Assembly (NCBI GenBank): GCA_050084515.1
Contig: CM114274.1
Location: forward strand, 39,060,001-39,124,000
Direction: 5' to 3'
DNA from: Blasia pusilla
Taxonomy: Eukaryota; Marchantiophyta; Marchantiopsida; Blasiales
DNA length: 64,000 bases
Part shown: positions 12,701 through 22,109 of the stretch, one piece after another
Layout of the letters: every line of letters begins with the position of its first letter
Numbering within the stretch: the stretch's first letter is position 1
Program-made: the position numbers and the translations under genes
The notes under the pieces: generated by a model
The model's database searches: none
Seen by the model: the letters and a program-made list of their open reading frames with translations, nothing else
What the model was told of the DNA's origin: nothing

Positions 12701-14153
12701 TCTCCAGGTAGACTCTGGTTTACTGAGTTAGATGGAGTTGTCTTTATATCTGGCCAAGGAGTAGTCTGAAGAATGGGGTATTGAGATATTATGAAGACAC
12801 AGTGACCATCAGTGCTGTAACATGAATTTGTTGAGGTTAAGGTAGTGAAGAGTTTCTTGTGATGCAGTGTGAAAGGTTTGAATACTTCAGGTAAAACACA
12901 TTCAGGCCAAGTCTAAGTCCAGGCCCTATTAAGAGAGAATGTACTCATTAGGTCGTGCCTGTCATACCTAATGGTCCAAGCCTTGAAACTACTCTCAAGA
13001 AATCACGAGACCATCAGTTTTTAGATAAACTTAGTGGATTTATGGTTTCAAGGCCTTCAGGTATAGTACGCAAGGGTTGAGGAATTCAGATAACGTCATT
13101 CATATCAGGTCCACATGAAGAGAGCCTATACGCAAGAGACTCTTCAACTCTTGGAGACCCAAGCCTTGAAACCATAGACCCACCTCTGTGAGGAGAGAAA
13201 GATCTCTACTCTCTAGTGAAGACAAAGCACAAAAGAGTTCATGCAGACTCTCTCGTAATTAATTTGATATTAAAGATGAAGAAAATAAGCCATTCCTGCA
13301 CTATCCCGACCCTAACCTGCGACTTTTAGGTCAGAGTCGGAATTAATTTTTCTAGGTCCCTGTAAAGTAGATTCCAGAATCGGTCTAAAGCCCGTGACGT
13401 TTCGTTTCCTCGCATCCAGGTTATGTACTGGGATTTACAAAATCACAATTTCACATGCCTCATTCGGCAAGCTGTTGCCAACATGGAAATTGACCATTTT
13501 CCAATGACGAAGGTACCTGCTGCTTCTGTGCTGAGTAAGTACAGGATGCAACGTTTTTAAGCTATAAGAGCTGCGTTGATTATTAGAAACTTTTCCATAA
13601 AGCTGGACTTGTAGCGCAGCGCTCATTCACAAGCTGGCGCAAGCAATTTAGATGGATTATTTGAAGTGGCTGCGGGCGGTTCAATGATGCACCTGAACAG
13701 CTCCTACCAAACTGATCTCCAAAATTTAGTGAAACATAGAATTCTCCAGTTACCAGTCTCGAGTTGAAGCAAACTAGGACAACTTTCGTCTAAACCTCCA
13801 ATGTGTCACACGAATTCGGCAAGTTCTCGTTGGGGTATGAAACATCGGGAAAATCAGAGTGCCTGTAAGAATTACAAGTATACTATCCACACACCGCATG
13901 GAATGCTCGAGCTCACCTGGGGGAAGAACTCTGACACGTCCCTGCCTTGTGACATGAGCGCAATTAAGCGCTTCATGCCCTCACTCTTCTCCGCTTCGTA
14001 CTTGGAATCCAAAAGAATGGCCAAATTCGGTGCATCCGGCTCATCGTAATACTGCGCATCCATGCCCACACGAGTCAATAGTGCGGTTGCCCGGCTGAAA
14101 GTGGCCGCGGTGTATGCAAATTGAGGAAACATTTCCTGCACCACCTCCCGCAC
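6747..14153 (-). CDS. AP3B: AP-3 complex subunit beta (beta3 adaptin), complete, 10 exons
   Basis: Large beta subunit of the AP-3 adaptor, which sorts membrane cargo from the Golgi/endosome to the vacuole. Exons in transcription order: 14153-13917, 12479-12403, 12137-11888, 11432-10800, 10635-10462, 10196-9870, 9560-9360, 9153-7895, 7686-7414, 7140-6747. All borders are GT-AG, and the total of 3,825 nt is exactly 1,275 codons including the stop. The N-terminal adaptin trunk shows family landmarks (LVYIYLVHYAEK, INSFQKDLSDLNPLVRAW, CARDPSPYVRRCAAHAIPK, DEWGQVVLIDILLRYAVGR, DLNYDIRDRAR), and AYLPGSMSHIVHHKAP occurs in the large exon. A Ser/Glu-rich hinge (about residues 780-930) and a C-terminal appendage ending near INCENTVFGLTLLQEL follow. 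It is somewhat longer than the roughly 1,100-residue angiosperm protein, mostly in the hinge. The start is the first Met before conserved trunk sequence. No lesion is seen. Confidence 0.95.
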
Positions 14154-15300
14154 GATGAGGCGTACACACTTCTTCTACTTTCCCCCTGCTCTTGCCTCAA
14201 TTGCGATCTTCAGCGCCAGATCCCGTAAACAGCGGAAATCCATCCAAAATACAGCCACCACCGTTTCTCCTTCCCTTCCACGTCCACGTCCACGCCACTC
14301 TCCGCTCTTCCATCGCGGCCTCAATTCAGATTCTCATTCGTCGCCTTCAAACCTTCGATATCCATATGCCGGATCTCTTCTCCTAGTGCCCGCTCTACTT
14401 TCTGATCTACCAGACACTTCACATATGTCGACCGATCCGTCGATCGATCTACTCCGCATAAATCATCTCTCTTTCGAAACAAGCCCTCCCCGTCGCTCCC
14501 TGGGGAATGAGACACTAGTGCCTCAGGTCGAGCTCAAGAAATTATGCACCAAGCAACCTGTTCCCTGACAACAACATTCCTCCCCTACACGAAAAGCGCA
14601 CACATTCGTTTCGTTGGCGACTCGGCAGGAGCGTTTGTTGGTGGAGTGAAGCTTAACCCCTACTCGCTGTTTGAATTTTAGCGTTTTTCAAAATAAAATC
14701 GAGATTTTACCTTTGCCGTATATTCCGGAGAAAACGGATGCCAGTCCGGACGGAAGTTGACAGCCTCTACACAGCCGGCGAGTTGCATTTCAATAAGTTC
14801 AGTAATAATATGCGCTGATACTTATGGTTTTACAGTAATCTGCCCATAAGAGCCGGAGGAGGGTTTTAATTACATTTTTTACACTAAAATGGATCACAAT
14901 TTTTTTTTAAAAGAGAGGGTAGAAATGATGTCCCACAAGGAGGGCATGCATGAAGTAATAATATATGGCCTCTATTCATCCTATCATTCTATGGGTAAGT
15001 TAACCCTGGTCTGTCTTGGTAATCCTCATATAAACTAAGTTTATAACTTTTACGTTCCTCTCACTAAACTAAGATCTTGCGAGAGATCCTCCCTCTGCAG
15101 TTCAGCAGGTTGCGTGTTAGAATTCGGCTTATGACTCTCTTTTGCCCAAGCGTACCTCACGGATTAACTCACCTTTCACCCGAGGATGAATATGTTCGAG
15201 GATATATAGTAGTTTGCTCTAAACTAAAAGCGTTAAATTGGATGATAGGATTTCGAATTATTTATATATCTACATATTAATTGGATTTATGTGTTATTAG
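14154..15300. other. upstream region of AP3B, intergenic
   Basis: Contains the presumed 5' UTR and promoter of the AP-3 beta gene (GC-balanced, CCACGTCCACGTCCACGCC repeat near 14278-14297), then an AT-rich stretch from about 14660. An antisense ORF at 14155-14568 has no recognisable domain and looks like a chance reading frame. Confidence 0.5.
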
Positions 15301-15304
15301 TTAG

Positions 15305-15540
15305 CATGCTCGTGCACAAGCACGAAAATAAATTTTTTTCAGTTTAGAAATATTTTTATTTAAAAATAAATTATATTTTCTTAAGTTTTAAAAGAGTAAT
15401 AATATTTCAATTTTAAAATAATTTTCTTCCTAAATTAAATTTTAAATAATACCAAACTCTCCTAAATAATTTCATTCCTCCATAAAATTTTAAGCAATAC
15501 CTACTATTCCCCTTCCACTCTTCCCATCAAAATAACTTCC
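15305..15540 (+). repeat. AT-rich dispersed repeat, copy 1
   Basis: Opens near a CTCGTGCACAAGCACGAAAA motif and ends with CCTTCCACTCTTCCCATC. It shares ordered blocks with copies at 29745-30010 (same strand) and 43555-43850 (opposite strand), for example the ATAAAATTTTAA / TACCTACTATTCC / CTTCCACTC blocks. No ORF is present. It is probably a non-autonomous element. Confidence 0.6.
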
Positions 15541-15965
15541 ACTAACCAATTTGGTCCACCATAGACACGGTCGATGTGCTCGTGAACCTACACTCGCCGC
15601 ATCCAACAACATTGTTGGGCCGATCCATGCACGCACGCGATGCCCACTTGTTACCACCCGTGACCTCAAATCGCCCAAAATCGGTACCTTCTCCAGGATG
15701 TAAGCTGGAGAACGGGATCGATGCTCCTCCAAGTGTCACAAGATCCTTATCATCTCCATAAACAAGTTGGACCGAGTATCAACTAACCTTGCTACCTCAT
15801 CCAACACTCGATTGGCCTTGACATGGTCAAATAGCAATGACCAAAGCGATGGTCCCTATCCGCTCCAAGTCCTACGCCTCCAACAACGAAATATCCCTCG
15901 GTAGGCTCGTCGGTAGGAACTCTAGTATCCTTGCAAGGCAAACGCAGACAACAAGTTGGGAAAAT
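15541..15965 (-). pseudogene. C5 cytosine DNA methyltransferase fragment of a gypsy element (copy 2)
   Basis: Minus-strand reading gives AYILEKVPILGD, GHRVRAWIGPTMLLDAAS and VGSRAHRPCLWWTKL: the motif VI region (ENV changed to EKV) and the motif VIII-like block of the same methyltransferase that lies in the main element at 22.1-23.06 kb. Further upstream the catalytic PCQGQSS is still legible near 15810-15830, but the preceding Trp codon is a stop and the frame is broken. Motif I and the C-terminal motifs IX/X are missing. The fragment abuts an AT-rich repeat on the left and an oppositely oriented protease fragment on the right, so it is a rearranged relic. Confidence 0.8.
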
Positions 15966-16026
15966 GGAGACATAACAACGTCGTATGTCCTAGAGAAACG
16001 CGCCTCGCCTCTGATCATCACGATCA

Positions 16027-16350
16027 AAGGTGATTGCAAAGGAGATGATGGACCTGCCCTTGGAGCCTATGCTCGAGTGGTCCGCCTCAAATTCATGGCA
16101 AGTTGCGATTGCTAGGATGGTAGAGATGCCCGCTAGACACGCTATAAAGTGTGCCATGGTGTCGCCAAGAGTTATTTTGCTGGATAATCGAGGAGATGTA
16201 TTCCACTTGGTGAGTCCAAGAGGTAGGGTGTTTTGTCCGCAGCGCGTCTTGTTGGATTCCGGAGCGCAACCCCTAGTGTTGGGGAAAGCGACGTCTACAG
16301 GGTTGGGCTTGACGAGGGCCAACATGGAGCATTGCCCATTCAGGATTTGA
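16027..16350 (+). pseudogene. retropepsin-like protease fragment of a gypsy element, inverted relative to neighbours
   Basis: Plus-strand reading gives VFHLVSPRGRVFCPQRVLLD, then SGAQPLVLGKA and GLTRANMEHCPFRI. This matches the protease region of the main element (23.2-24.0 kb) but lies on the opposite strand from the methyltransferase fragment beside it. The DSGA active-site motif is intact here, whereas the main copy has DSRA. The reading stops just after CPFRI. It is a fragment with no complete gene around it. Confidence 0.78.
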
Positions 16351-16423
16351 GAGCTACAATGGAGAAGCTTGCTGGTGCTTGTTGTTTGTTACAGGTTGGG
16401 GACTGTGTTTCTCCGAGAGAGAG

Positions 16424-16468
16424 AGCTTCAGAGCTCATTCTCTCTCGGAGAGAATGAGCTCTGAAGCT
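16424..16468. repeat. perfect 21-bp palindrome with 3-nt loop at element junction
   Basis: Arms 16424-16444 and 16448-16468 are exact reverse complements (core CAGAGCTCATTCTCTC), separated by TCG. The right arm is the end of the adjacent LTR. The fold sits where element orientation switches, and so looks like a snap-back junction. Confidence 0.9.
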
Positions 16469-16469
16469 T

Positions 16470-17130
16470 TGTAAATGAAGTGGATCTCTCCATCACAAGG
16501 TCTCACAAATGGGCACACTCCATCAGTCTCTCTCTTATGTCAAACCAAACCCACTCTCCTAATGAGAGCCTTGGGTTACACCCACAAGCCAAGGAGGATT
16601 ATAGCTCCGCCGTCTTATGCCAAGATGTTCAACAAAGAGAGAATGAGCTCTCAAGCTCTCTCTTATACTCGATTCTCATGGGGGCGATATGCCTTCGTTT
16701 GGAGGCATATTGCCTGAATATACGTCTTACATTCCGGCTCCGTTTGAGAGGAACCGGAACGGACGAGGGCCCTGCCGGAATAAAGCCACCAAACAGAGGG
16801 CTCCGTTGTCGCCAAACGGAGGGTTTTTCCTTGCCTCGACCTTACAACCAAGGTGGAAGGTAAACTAAAAATAGAAAATAGCGAGCGAGAACGGAGGCCA
16901 ACGTAGCTGCACACGTTTGTGCGGCTCCATTGCCTCCCTCTGAACCGATCTGGCTGGAAACGGAGGCAGAGAAGGGCGGCTCCATGTGAACTTCCCTTCT
17001 CTGTGTCGTGCGCATGCACATCGCTATACAACATACATTGCTGTCATCGAACACACACACAAACACACACGATTCCATGCTAACTCATGGCATCCATACA
17101 CAGAGGCGAGAAGTACCAAAATATCTCCAA
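16470..17130 (-). mobile_element. gypsy LTR, variant A (about 660 bp)
   Basis: In minus orientation it begins TTGGAGATATTTTGGTACTT just after a polypurine-like AGGGGCGA and ends in TTTACA. Its first ~120 bp and last ~200 bp match the LTR at 17138-17771, but its middle (about 16690-16990) is different and contains repeated CGGAG/CCTCCGTT words. A TATA-type box lies at 16661-16670. It is either a solo LTR or the remaining LTR of a second element. Confidence 0.72.
16661..16670 (-). promoter_or_regulatory. TATA-type box in LTR variant A
   Basis: GAGTATAAGA on the minus strand lies upstream of the AGCTTGAGAGCTCATTCTC block that opens the shared R/U5-like region. This position fits an LTR promoter driving right-to-left transcription. 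Confidence 0.45.
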
Positions 17131-17137
17131 TCGCCCC

Positions 17138-17771
17138 TAAAGTAAGATCCAATCTCTCTCTACACCATCTCACACCATAGCTCTCAAAGGTGTGCACTCT
17201 CTCTCATGTCAAACCAAACCCACTCTCCTAATGAGAGGTTTGGATTACAGTCACAAGGCAAGGGACCATAGCTCCGCCGCCTTATGCCAAGAGGTTCAAC
17301 AAAGAGAGAATGAGCTCTCAAGCTCCCTCTCTTGGAGGTATACCCCCTTCCCTCTCCCAACCCCTCTCAACGGTAACCTATGCTCGTAGGTCACCTCCTT
17401 GGCTCTTGACCTACTGTAGCGGGTCAAGGGCCACTTCCCAAAGTGGAAAGTCAACCATCCCCAACATGAAAACTTACTTGAAATAGTAAGTTTTTATATA
17501 TGGCTCAAAATGAGCCAAAACGAAGGGGAAAACTGCTCTCTCAGGTTCCCCGGGGCCTCAATAGGTCATCCTCGACCTCTTGGGCATGTCCTCCACTACT
17601 CGTGAAGACGCTCTGCTAGATCCCACCGATCTATCCTAACATTCGTGATAGCTGTCATGCGCATACACATCGCTACACAACATACATCGTTGTCATCGAA
17701 CACACACACGATCCCATGCTAACTCATGGCATCCATACATAGAGGCGAGAAGTACCAAAATATCTCCAACA
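17138..17771 (-). mobile_element. 3' LTR of the main gypsy element
   Basis: Starts TGTTGGAGATATTTTGG immediately after a G-rich polypurine tract (17772-17780). Bases 17138-17650 match the right-hand LTR at 26740-27254 along their whole length, with scattered substitutions. A CATATATAAAAAC box (about 17490-17502) is a candidate TATA element and is also present in the right copy near 27092-27104. The first ~120 bp (17651-17771) are absent from the right LTR but present in LTR variant A. Confidence 0.82.
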
Positions 17772-17780
17772 CCCCCCTAG
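17772..17780 (-). promoter_or_regulatory. polypurine tract
   Basis: Minus strand CTAGGGGGG directly precedes the TG start of the 3' LTR. This is the expected plus-strand priming site of an LTR retrotransposon. Confidence 0.7.
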
Positions 17781-17979
17781 CTGGTGGTTAGGTCCCTCTA
17801 ACTCCAAATAGCCATCTATCCCTACCTACCACACCATACATCTCTAGGACACTAAGAGCAGAAAGGCCGGGTGCTCATGTGGCCCCATCGTTAGTCGCCT
17901 TCCTGTCATCCATGTCACAGAAAAAGTCAGAATCGAAACCTACCTAGTATCTCCTCTATGTACATCTGGGATACATCCA

Positions 17980-18330
17980 TCATCCCTGAGGAACCCTGGT
18001 GAGAGGTGGCGTCAGAGATGCCATATGCCAACCTCTCGAACATCCATCACAGACTAGCATCGTGGCGGGAGCATGGGAAGAACCACGCAAGCCTGCAAGA
18101 ACTACTGCTAAGCTCGGATCTACTGTACCATCAATGTTAGGAAGGTGATATGGAGCATAATTACGCACATGGTCCTTCCATACTATACCATCGCGTCCCT
18201 CCAGCAAGAGAACACCGGATGGCAAAACGTCACGCACTCTTAGGATAGTGCGCCCTACAGTCATATCCAACGTAGTTGGTGCCGTCTGCTGCAAGTAGAC
18301 ATAATCTCCTTGATGAAACCTCCGGATAGT
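17980..18330 (-). pseudogene. gypsy integrase C-terminal part with PHD-finger-like tail
   Basis: The reading GDYVYLQQTAPTTLD, GRTILRVRDVLPSGVLLLEG, VWKDHVRNYAP looks like the post-core (SH3-like) region of a gypsy integrase. It runs into ATMLVCDGCSRGWHMASLTP and PLTRVPQG, which follows the PHD zinc-finger pattern (CxxC - GxH - then C - PPL - P.G). The first Cys pair cannot be found and the Cys after WHM is Ser here, so this finger is degenerate. A PHD finger binds histone tails; in the element it would occupy the place the chromodomain has in chromoviruses. The domain call is by motif only. Confidence 0.68.
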
Positions 18331-18349
18331 TGGTCGATAACCACCACCC

Positions 18350-18755
18350 CGAAGGATGCGGCACTACGCGTACTCTACCATCCTCCCAAAAACTCAAAAC
18401 ATGTGTCCCCTCCCAACGGAACCGTCTGGCCCGCTGTAGGATCCAATCCCGCTCTCTAGCACCCACGGTGCTCGCAACACTGCCAGTACGAAGGTACTCC
18501 AAGACTACTCCATCATCATGAATATCTCGGCCACTTGTCATCTCCTCACTGGCCTCGGGATCCAAGGACTCTCCACTAGAGCTCGCCATCGCAGTCTCCA
18601 CACTCTGGCTCTCCATAGCCAACATGCCTAAATAGGCTGACGCGTGCCATCCTAGCACTGACTCCTCATCACTCTCTCCATGCCATCGAGCTCCAGTCGC
18701 ATCTCGCTGACTCGGGCATGGGTTACGACTCAACCCATCTGCATCCACACACCCA
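18350..18755 (-). pseudogene. gypsy RNase H/integrase linker and integrase N-terminus, core deleted
   Basis: Minus strand reads VDADGLSRNPCPSQRDATG, a typical post-RNase H 'ADGLSR' block. Then follow GVVLEYLRTGS, RRFRWEGTHVL and WEDGRVRVVPHP, the region just before the HHCC zinc domain. It is joined within about 30 bp to the C-terminal segment at 18330, so both the HHCC domain and the DDE catalytic core are missing. Confidence 0.72.
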
Positions 18756-19320
18756 ATATCCCCAAATAAACTACCCAAATCCCAGAATCCCTCACCCGTG
18801 CAGGATAAAGGACCAGAATGGGTAACTTGAACACATGTCAATGTCACTCCTCAGAAATTGCAAATCTCCACCCCAACTTGGTCGTGGAGACAAATCCTCC
18901 AATCAGCAAGTCTTACTCCTCCCGTAGTGACGCTGCTCAAAACTCCTAGATAGAAAGTGCGGTTTCAGCGGAACGGTGCGGCGTTGCAGGCGGCACGGAA
19001 CGGCTACAAACGGCACGACCCTCGATGGTGGGATGCGGCACTCGGAGGCATACCCTCCTCAATCAATAAAAAACCCACACTCTCCTCCACAATGATGGTG
19101 CAGCTCCGCAATCGAGACGGTGCGGCGCGGCCACGAGGGGCACGACGCGGCAATCGGCGACGCGTTGCAGCTACGAGCGTCACGACACGGTTCTCGATCG
19201 TCATCGAGTGGCTACCAATCACAACATAGCAGCATGAAATCACAACTCAAACACCATAAGTGGAGTTCATGTGCCATCACTGGTTGATGACGAAACTACG
19301 ATGACGGTGGCGGCCAAAAC
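18756..19320. other. unidentified insertion between RNase H and integrase
   Basis: The RNase H reading ends around VVHRPALR (about 19325) and resumes at VDADGLSR (about 18750). The roughly 560 bp between carry no retroelement domain. The segment is rich in CGGCACGG- and GGTGCGGCG-type words around 18960-19200. No clear terminal repeats are seen. Confidence 0.45.
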
Positions 19321-19728
19321 AAAGTATGTGGTGGCGACGCAAGGCAGGTCTATGTACCACCTGAAAATCATACTCCTTCAACAACAGAGCCCATCTTGCA
19401 AGCTTCCCTATAAGCTTGTTGGACTCCATCAACCACTTCAGTGGTTGATGATTAGTGATGATGGTTAAGGGGTTGCCAAATAAGTAACACCTGAATGCAC
19501 GATAACCCACACTACAGCCAAGCACTCACCCTCATACAAGCTGTACTTCGCCTCTGCAGCGTTGTTCGAGCGGCTAGCGTAAGCCACCATGAACTCTCTA
19601 CCCTCATCATCATGTTGGGTGAGCACCGCTCCAAGCCCCAACATGCTCCAATCTGTGTGCAACTGGAAAGGACGCCCCCTGATCGGTCTCCTGAAGATGG
19701 GCGCGGACGTCAACCTGTCCTTGAGCAA
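19277..19728 (-). pseudogene. gypsy RNase H domain
   Basis: Minus-strand readings give RLTSAPIFRRP, FQLHTDWSMLGLGAVLTQ, VAYASRSNNAAEAKYSLYEG, ECLAVVW and, in a shifted frame, NHQPLKWLMES, KLARWALLLKEYDFQVVHRP. The HTDWS and YEGECLA motifs carry the first acidic residues of the RNase H site. The domain is split over two frames. Confidence 0.85.
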
Positions 19729-20478
19729 CTAAAATGCTCGCTCCTGCTCATTCCCCCCATGCCACTCGTGATCCACCTTGGTCAGCAAGGTTAGCGGCTT
19801 CGCAATCGAACTGAATCCCTTGATGTACTGCCGATAGAAGTTTTCCAATCCCATGAATGCGCGAACACGGCTCACATCTCTAGGGCATGGAATGCGTGAG
19901 ATAGCCTCTACCTTTGTCTGTTGAACACCAAGGCCCCCTATGTATATCATATGACCCAAGTACTCAATCTGGTCGTAGAAGAACTTGCACTTGCCTGGAT
20001 GTAGCTTCAGCCCATGTAGTTGCAATCGTAAAAAAACCTCCTCTAGATGTTGCTCATGCTCCTCAACCATTGCGCTAAAGACTACGATGTTATCAATATA
20101 ACACCTAGCAAAATCCAGACCAGCCAAGATCCTATCCATGAACCTCTGAAAACTCAGTCAGGGCGTTCTTTAACCCAAATGATAAGAACCACCACTGGTA
20201 CAAAAAATCCTTCCCGTGAGGATTGATGCCCCCAAATTCCGTCTTCTTCCTGTCCTCCAATCTAATAGGCAGCTCATGGTATCCGAATCGCAAATCCAAT
20301 GAACTGAAGACCTTTGCGTGACCAATCGTACCAAAGATTTCCTCAGGGGTGGGCATGGCATACCTATCGGACTTCGTCTGTCGATTGATAGGTCTTCAGT
20401 GGATTGATAGGTCGGTAATCCCCACACATCCGCCTATCCGTCCACTTGCCATGCACATCCTTCTTGGCGGGCATGACT
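19729..20478 (-). pseudogene. gypsy reverse transcriptase
   Basis: Readings in order: MPAKKDVHGKWTDRRMCGDY, RPIN, MPTPEEIFGTIGHAKVFSSL, DLRFGYHELPI, FLSFGLKNALTEF, then MDRILAGLDFARCYIDNIVV, GLKLHPGKCKFF, YLGHMI, RAFMGLENFYRQYIKGFS. The YIDD catalytic box is YIDN. A local duplication of GGATTGATAGGTC near 20391-20415 breaks the frame, and an extra base in the run before MDRIL (about 20138) breaks it again. It is inactive. Confidence 0.9.
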
Positions 20479-21505
20479 GTCAAGACCCTCATAACCAAAC
20501 AACACCAAATAGGCGCCAAGTGGAACATCAGAACTCAAGTGGACTCACGCTGCGATGTTTGCGCTTTGGAGAGGCATTTGGAAAGGTCTCTTGGAAAAGT
20601 CCAAGAGACGAAACGCGGAACAGAGTTGTGCATTTCATGTGTTAGTGGTTGCGACTAGGAAACCTAGACCAAATGCGAGCCAAGACTTGAGATGAGTTGA
20701 GTCTTGGAAGGTTGGTTGCCAAAGAGGCGAGAACCAGTTTGGAACACGACTAGCATTTGGGAGAATCTGACTGTGTTTAGGACCATAACGTTGAGCTCCA
20801 AGATGCGTTTGGGACAAATAAGGGCGCGTTGGAAAGCTTATCTTGAGATGCCTCCAGCGCACAAAGATCTCAGCAAACGCAGAAGTACAGGCTGAGATAT
20901 TGGCCAAAAATGATTGTAAGAGCAATCAGGTTGAGGGCTAATTGGAGAGGTCCGGGTGTCTTTCCCTAAATGTAGGGGGCTCCCGGAGATCCCTAGAAGT
21001 ACTAGTAAGGTAGGAGTCTCTCCAAGATGTCTCGGAACACAAATCCCCACTTTGAGCGCCAAATGGCGTTTCAGAGGCACAGGATGGAACGGGAGTTTGG
21101 CGTTGGAACTCGAAACCCAAACCTGATCCAAGGGAGTGGACTTTGTACGCCACACTTGGATTCCAACCTGAGATTCACTTCGTACGAGTCTTGGAGAGGA
21201 ACTCATTGGATGTCCATCGGACAATTGGAACCGCCAGGCGCGAAATGCCGTTTAAGGTTCTTGAACCGACTAGAAAGTCTGTCCCAAGTCTTTCGAGACT
21301 TTCCCGTGTTGTAAACCGTGAAACTAGGAAGGTTGAGCTTGATGAGAGTCCGAGACGAGAACTCAGAAAGTTAACCCGCTGATTGATCCAAGACCCGACT
21401 AACCAGAGTGCGTGTTTGGATGCAAATCAGCGTTGAGAGCGTGATCAACTGAACGCACCCTTCCGCAACAAACAAGATTAACGTTCAAGGAGAGTAGGCG
21501 CACAA
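20479..21505. mobile_element. about 1-kb insertion in the RT domain, possibly a solo LTR
   Basis: RT coding stops at EYASAT (right side) and resumes at VMPAKKD (left side). Between them lies about 1 kb without retroelement motifs. On the plus strand it begins TGTCAAGACCCTCATAACC, a plausible LTR start, and is flanked by near-identical 5-mers ATGAC (left) and ATGAT (right), consistent with a target-site duplication. Minus- and plus-strand ORFs inside are short and unconvincing. Confidence 0.5.
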
Positions 21506-21797
21506 AAATGATAGTGGCAGATGCATACTCCCCATGCGACATCTCCACTAGTCCTGCTCTGACCAAGTCCTAGCTCCTACTCTGAATTAGAGCCCTCTCC
21601 ATATCACTGTACCTGTAGGGTCGTCGGAAGATCGGCGTATCACTTGACAACTGAATGCGGATCCTCGATCCCTTCAGCGTACCCAAATCCTCCATGCTAA
21701 ACGCAAACCATCTCCTATAACTCCTGAGGAACTGATGTATCCGGCGCCGCTCTCCTCTTGCCAACTTAGGGCCCATATCTGGCTCCCAAGTCTCCAT
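21506..21797 (-). pseudogene. gypsy RT N-terminal linker
   Basis: Minus strand reads GERRRIHQFLRSYRRWFAFS, MEDLGTLKGSRIRIQL, PIFRRPYRYSDMERALIQ and, after a shift, LVRAGLVEMSHGEYASAT. This is the conserved run-in to gypsy RT (peptide upstream of the fingers). It is interrupted by the insertion at 21505. Confidence 0.75.
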
Positions 21798-22109
21798 CGT
21801 GACTATGGTAGGACTCTTCGGCGCGGGTATCGGTGGTTGCTATGGTGCAACCCCGTCTCGAACAACAACACTCGGCCACTCTCTTGGAGCCAACTGCAAA
21901 CTCTGATCTCCTCCATGTGTAGTGCTCAGAACCACGCTCGATGTTGTGGCTCCAAGAATTCCAAGAAGTCCAAGGGTGTCTCTCTCGATCTCCCCTAGTG
22001 TGTAGATCTCCTCGGGTCTTGCTCCCAGCCATTGCCTCCAGCGTCTCGGTAGGCATGGGGCTCACCAATGCAACTGCTGTGATCTGTCGCGATCTCATAC
22101 GGCGCTGCT

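Noticed and set aside
14155-14568. 137-residue plus-strand ORF upstream of AP3B
   Set aside because: Low-complexity Pro/Ser/His-rich reading of the AP3B 5' flank with no domain; likely antisense of promoter/5' UTR.
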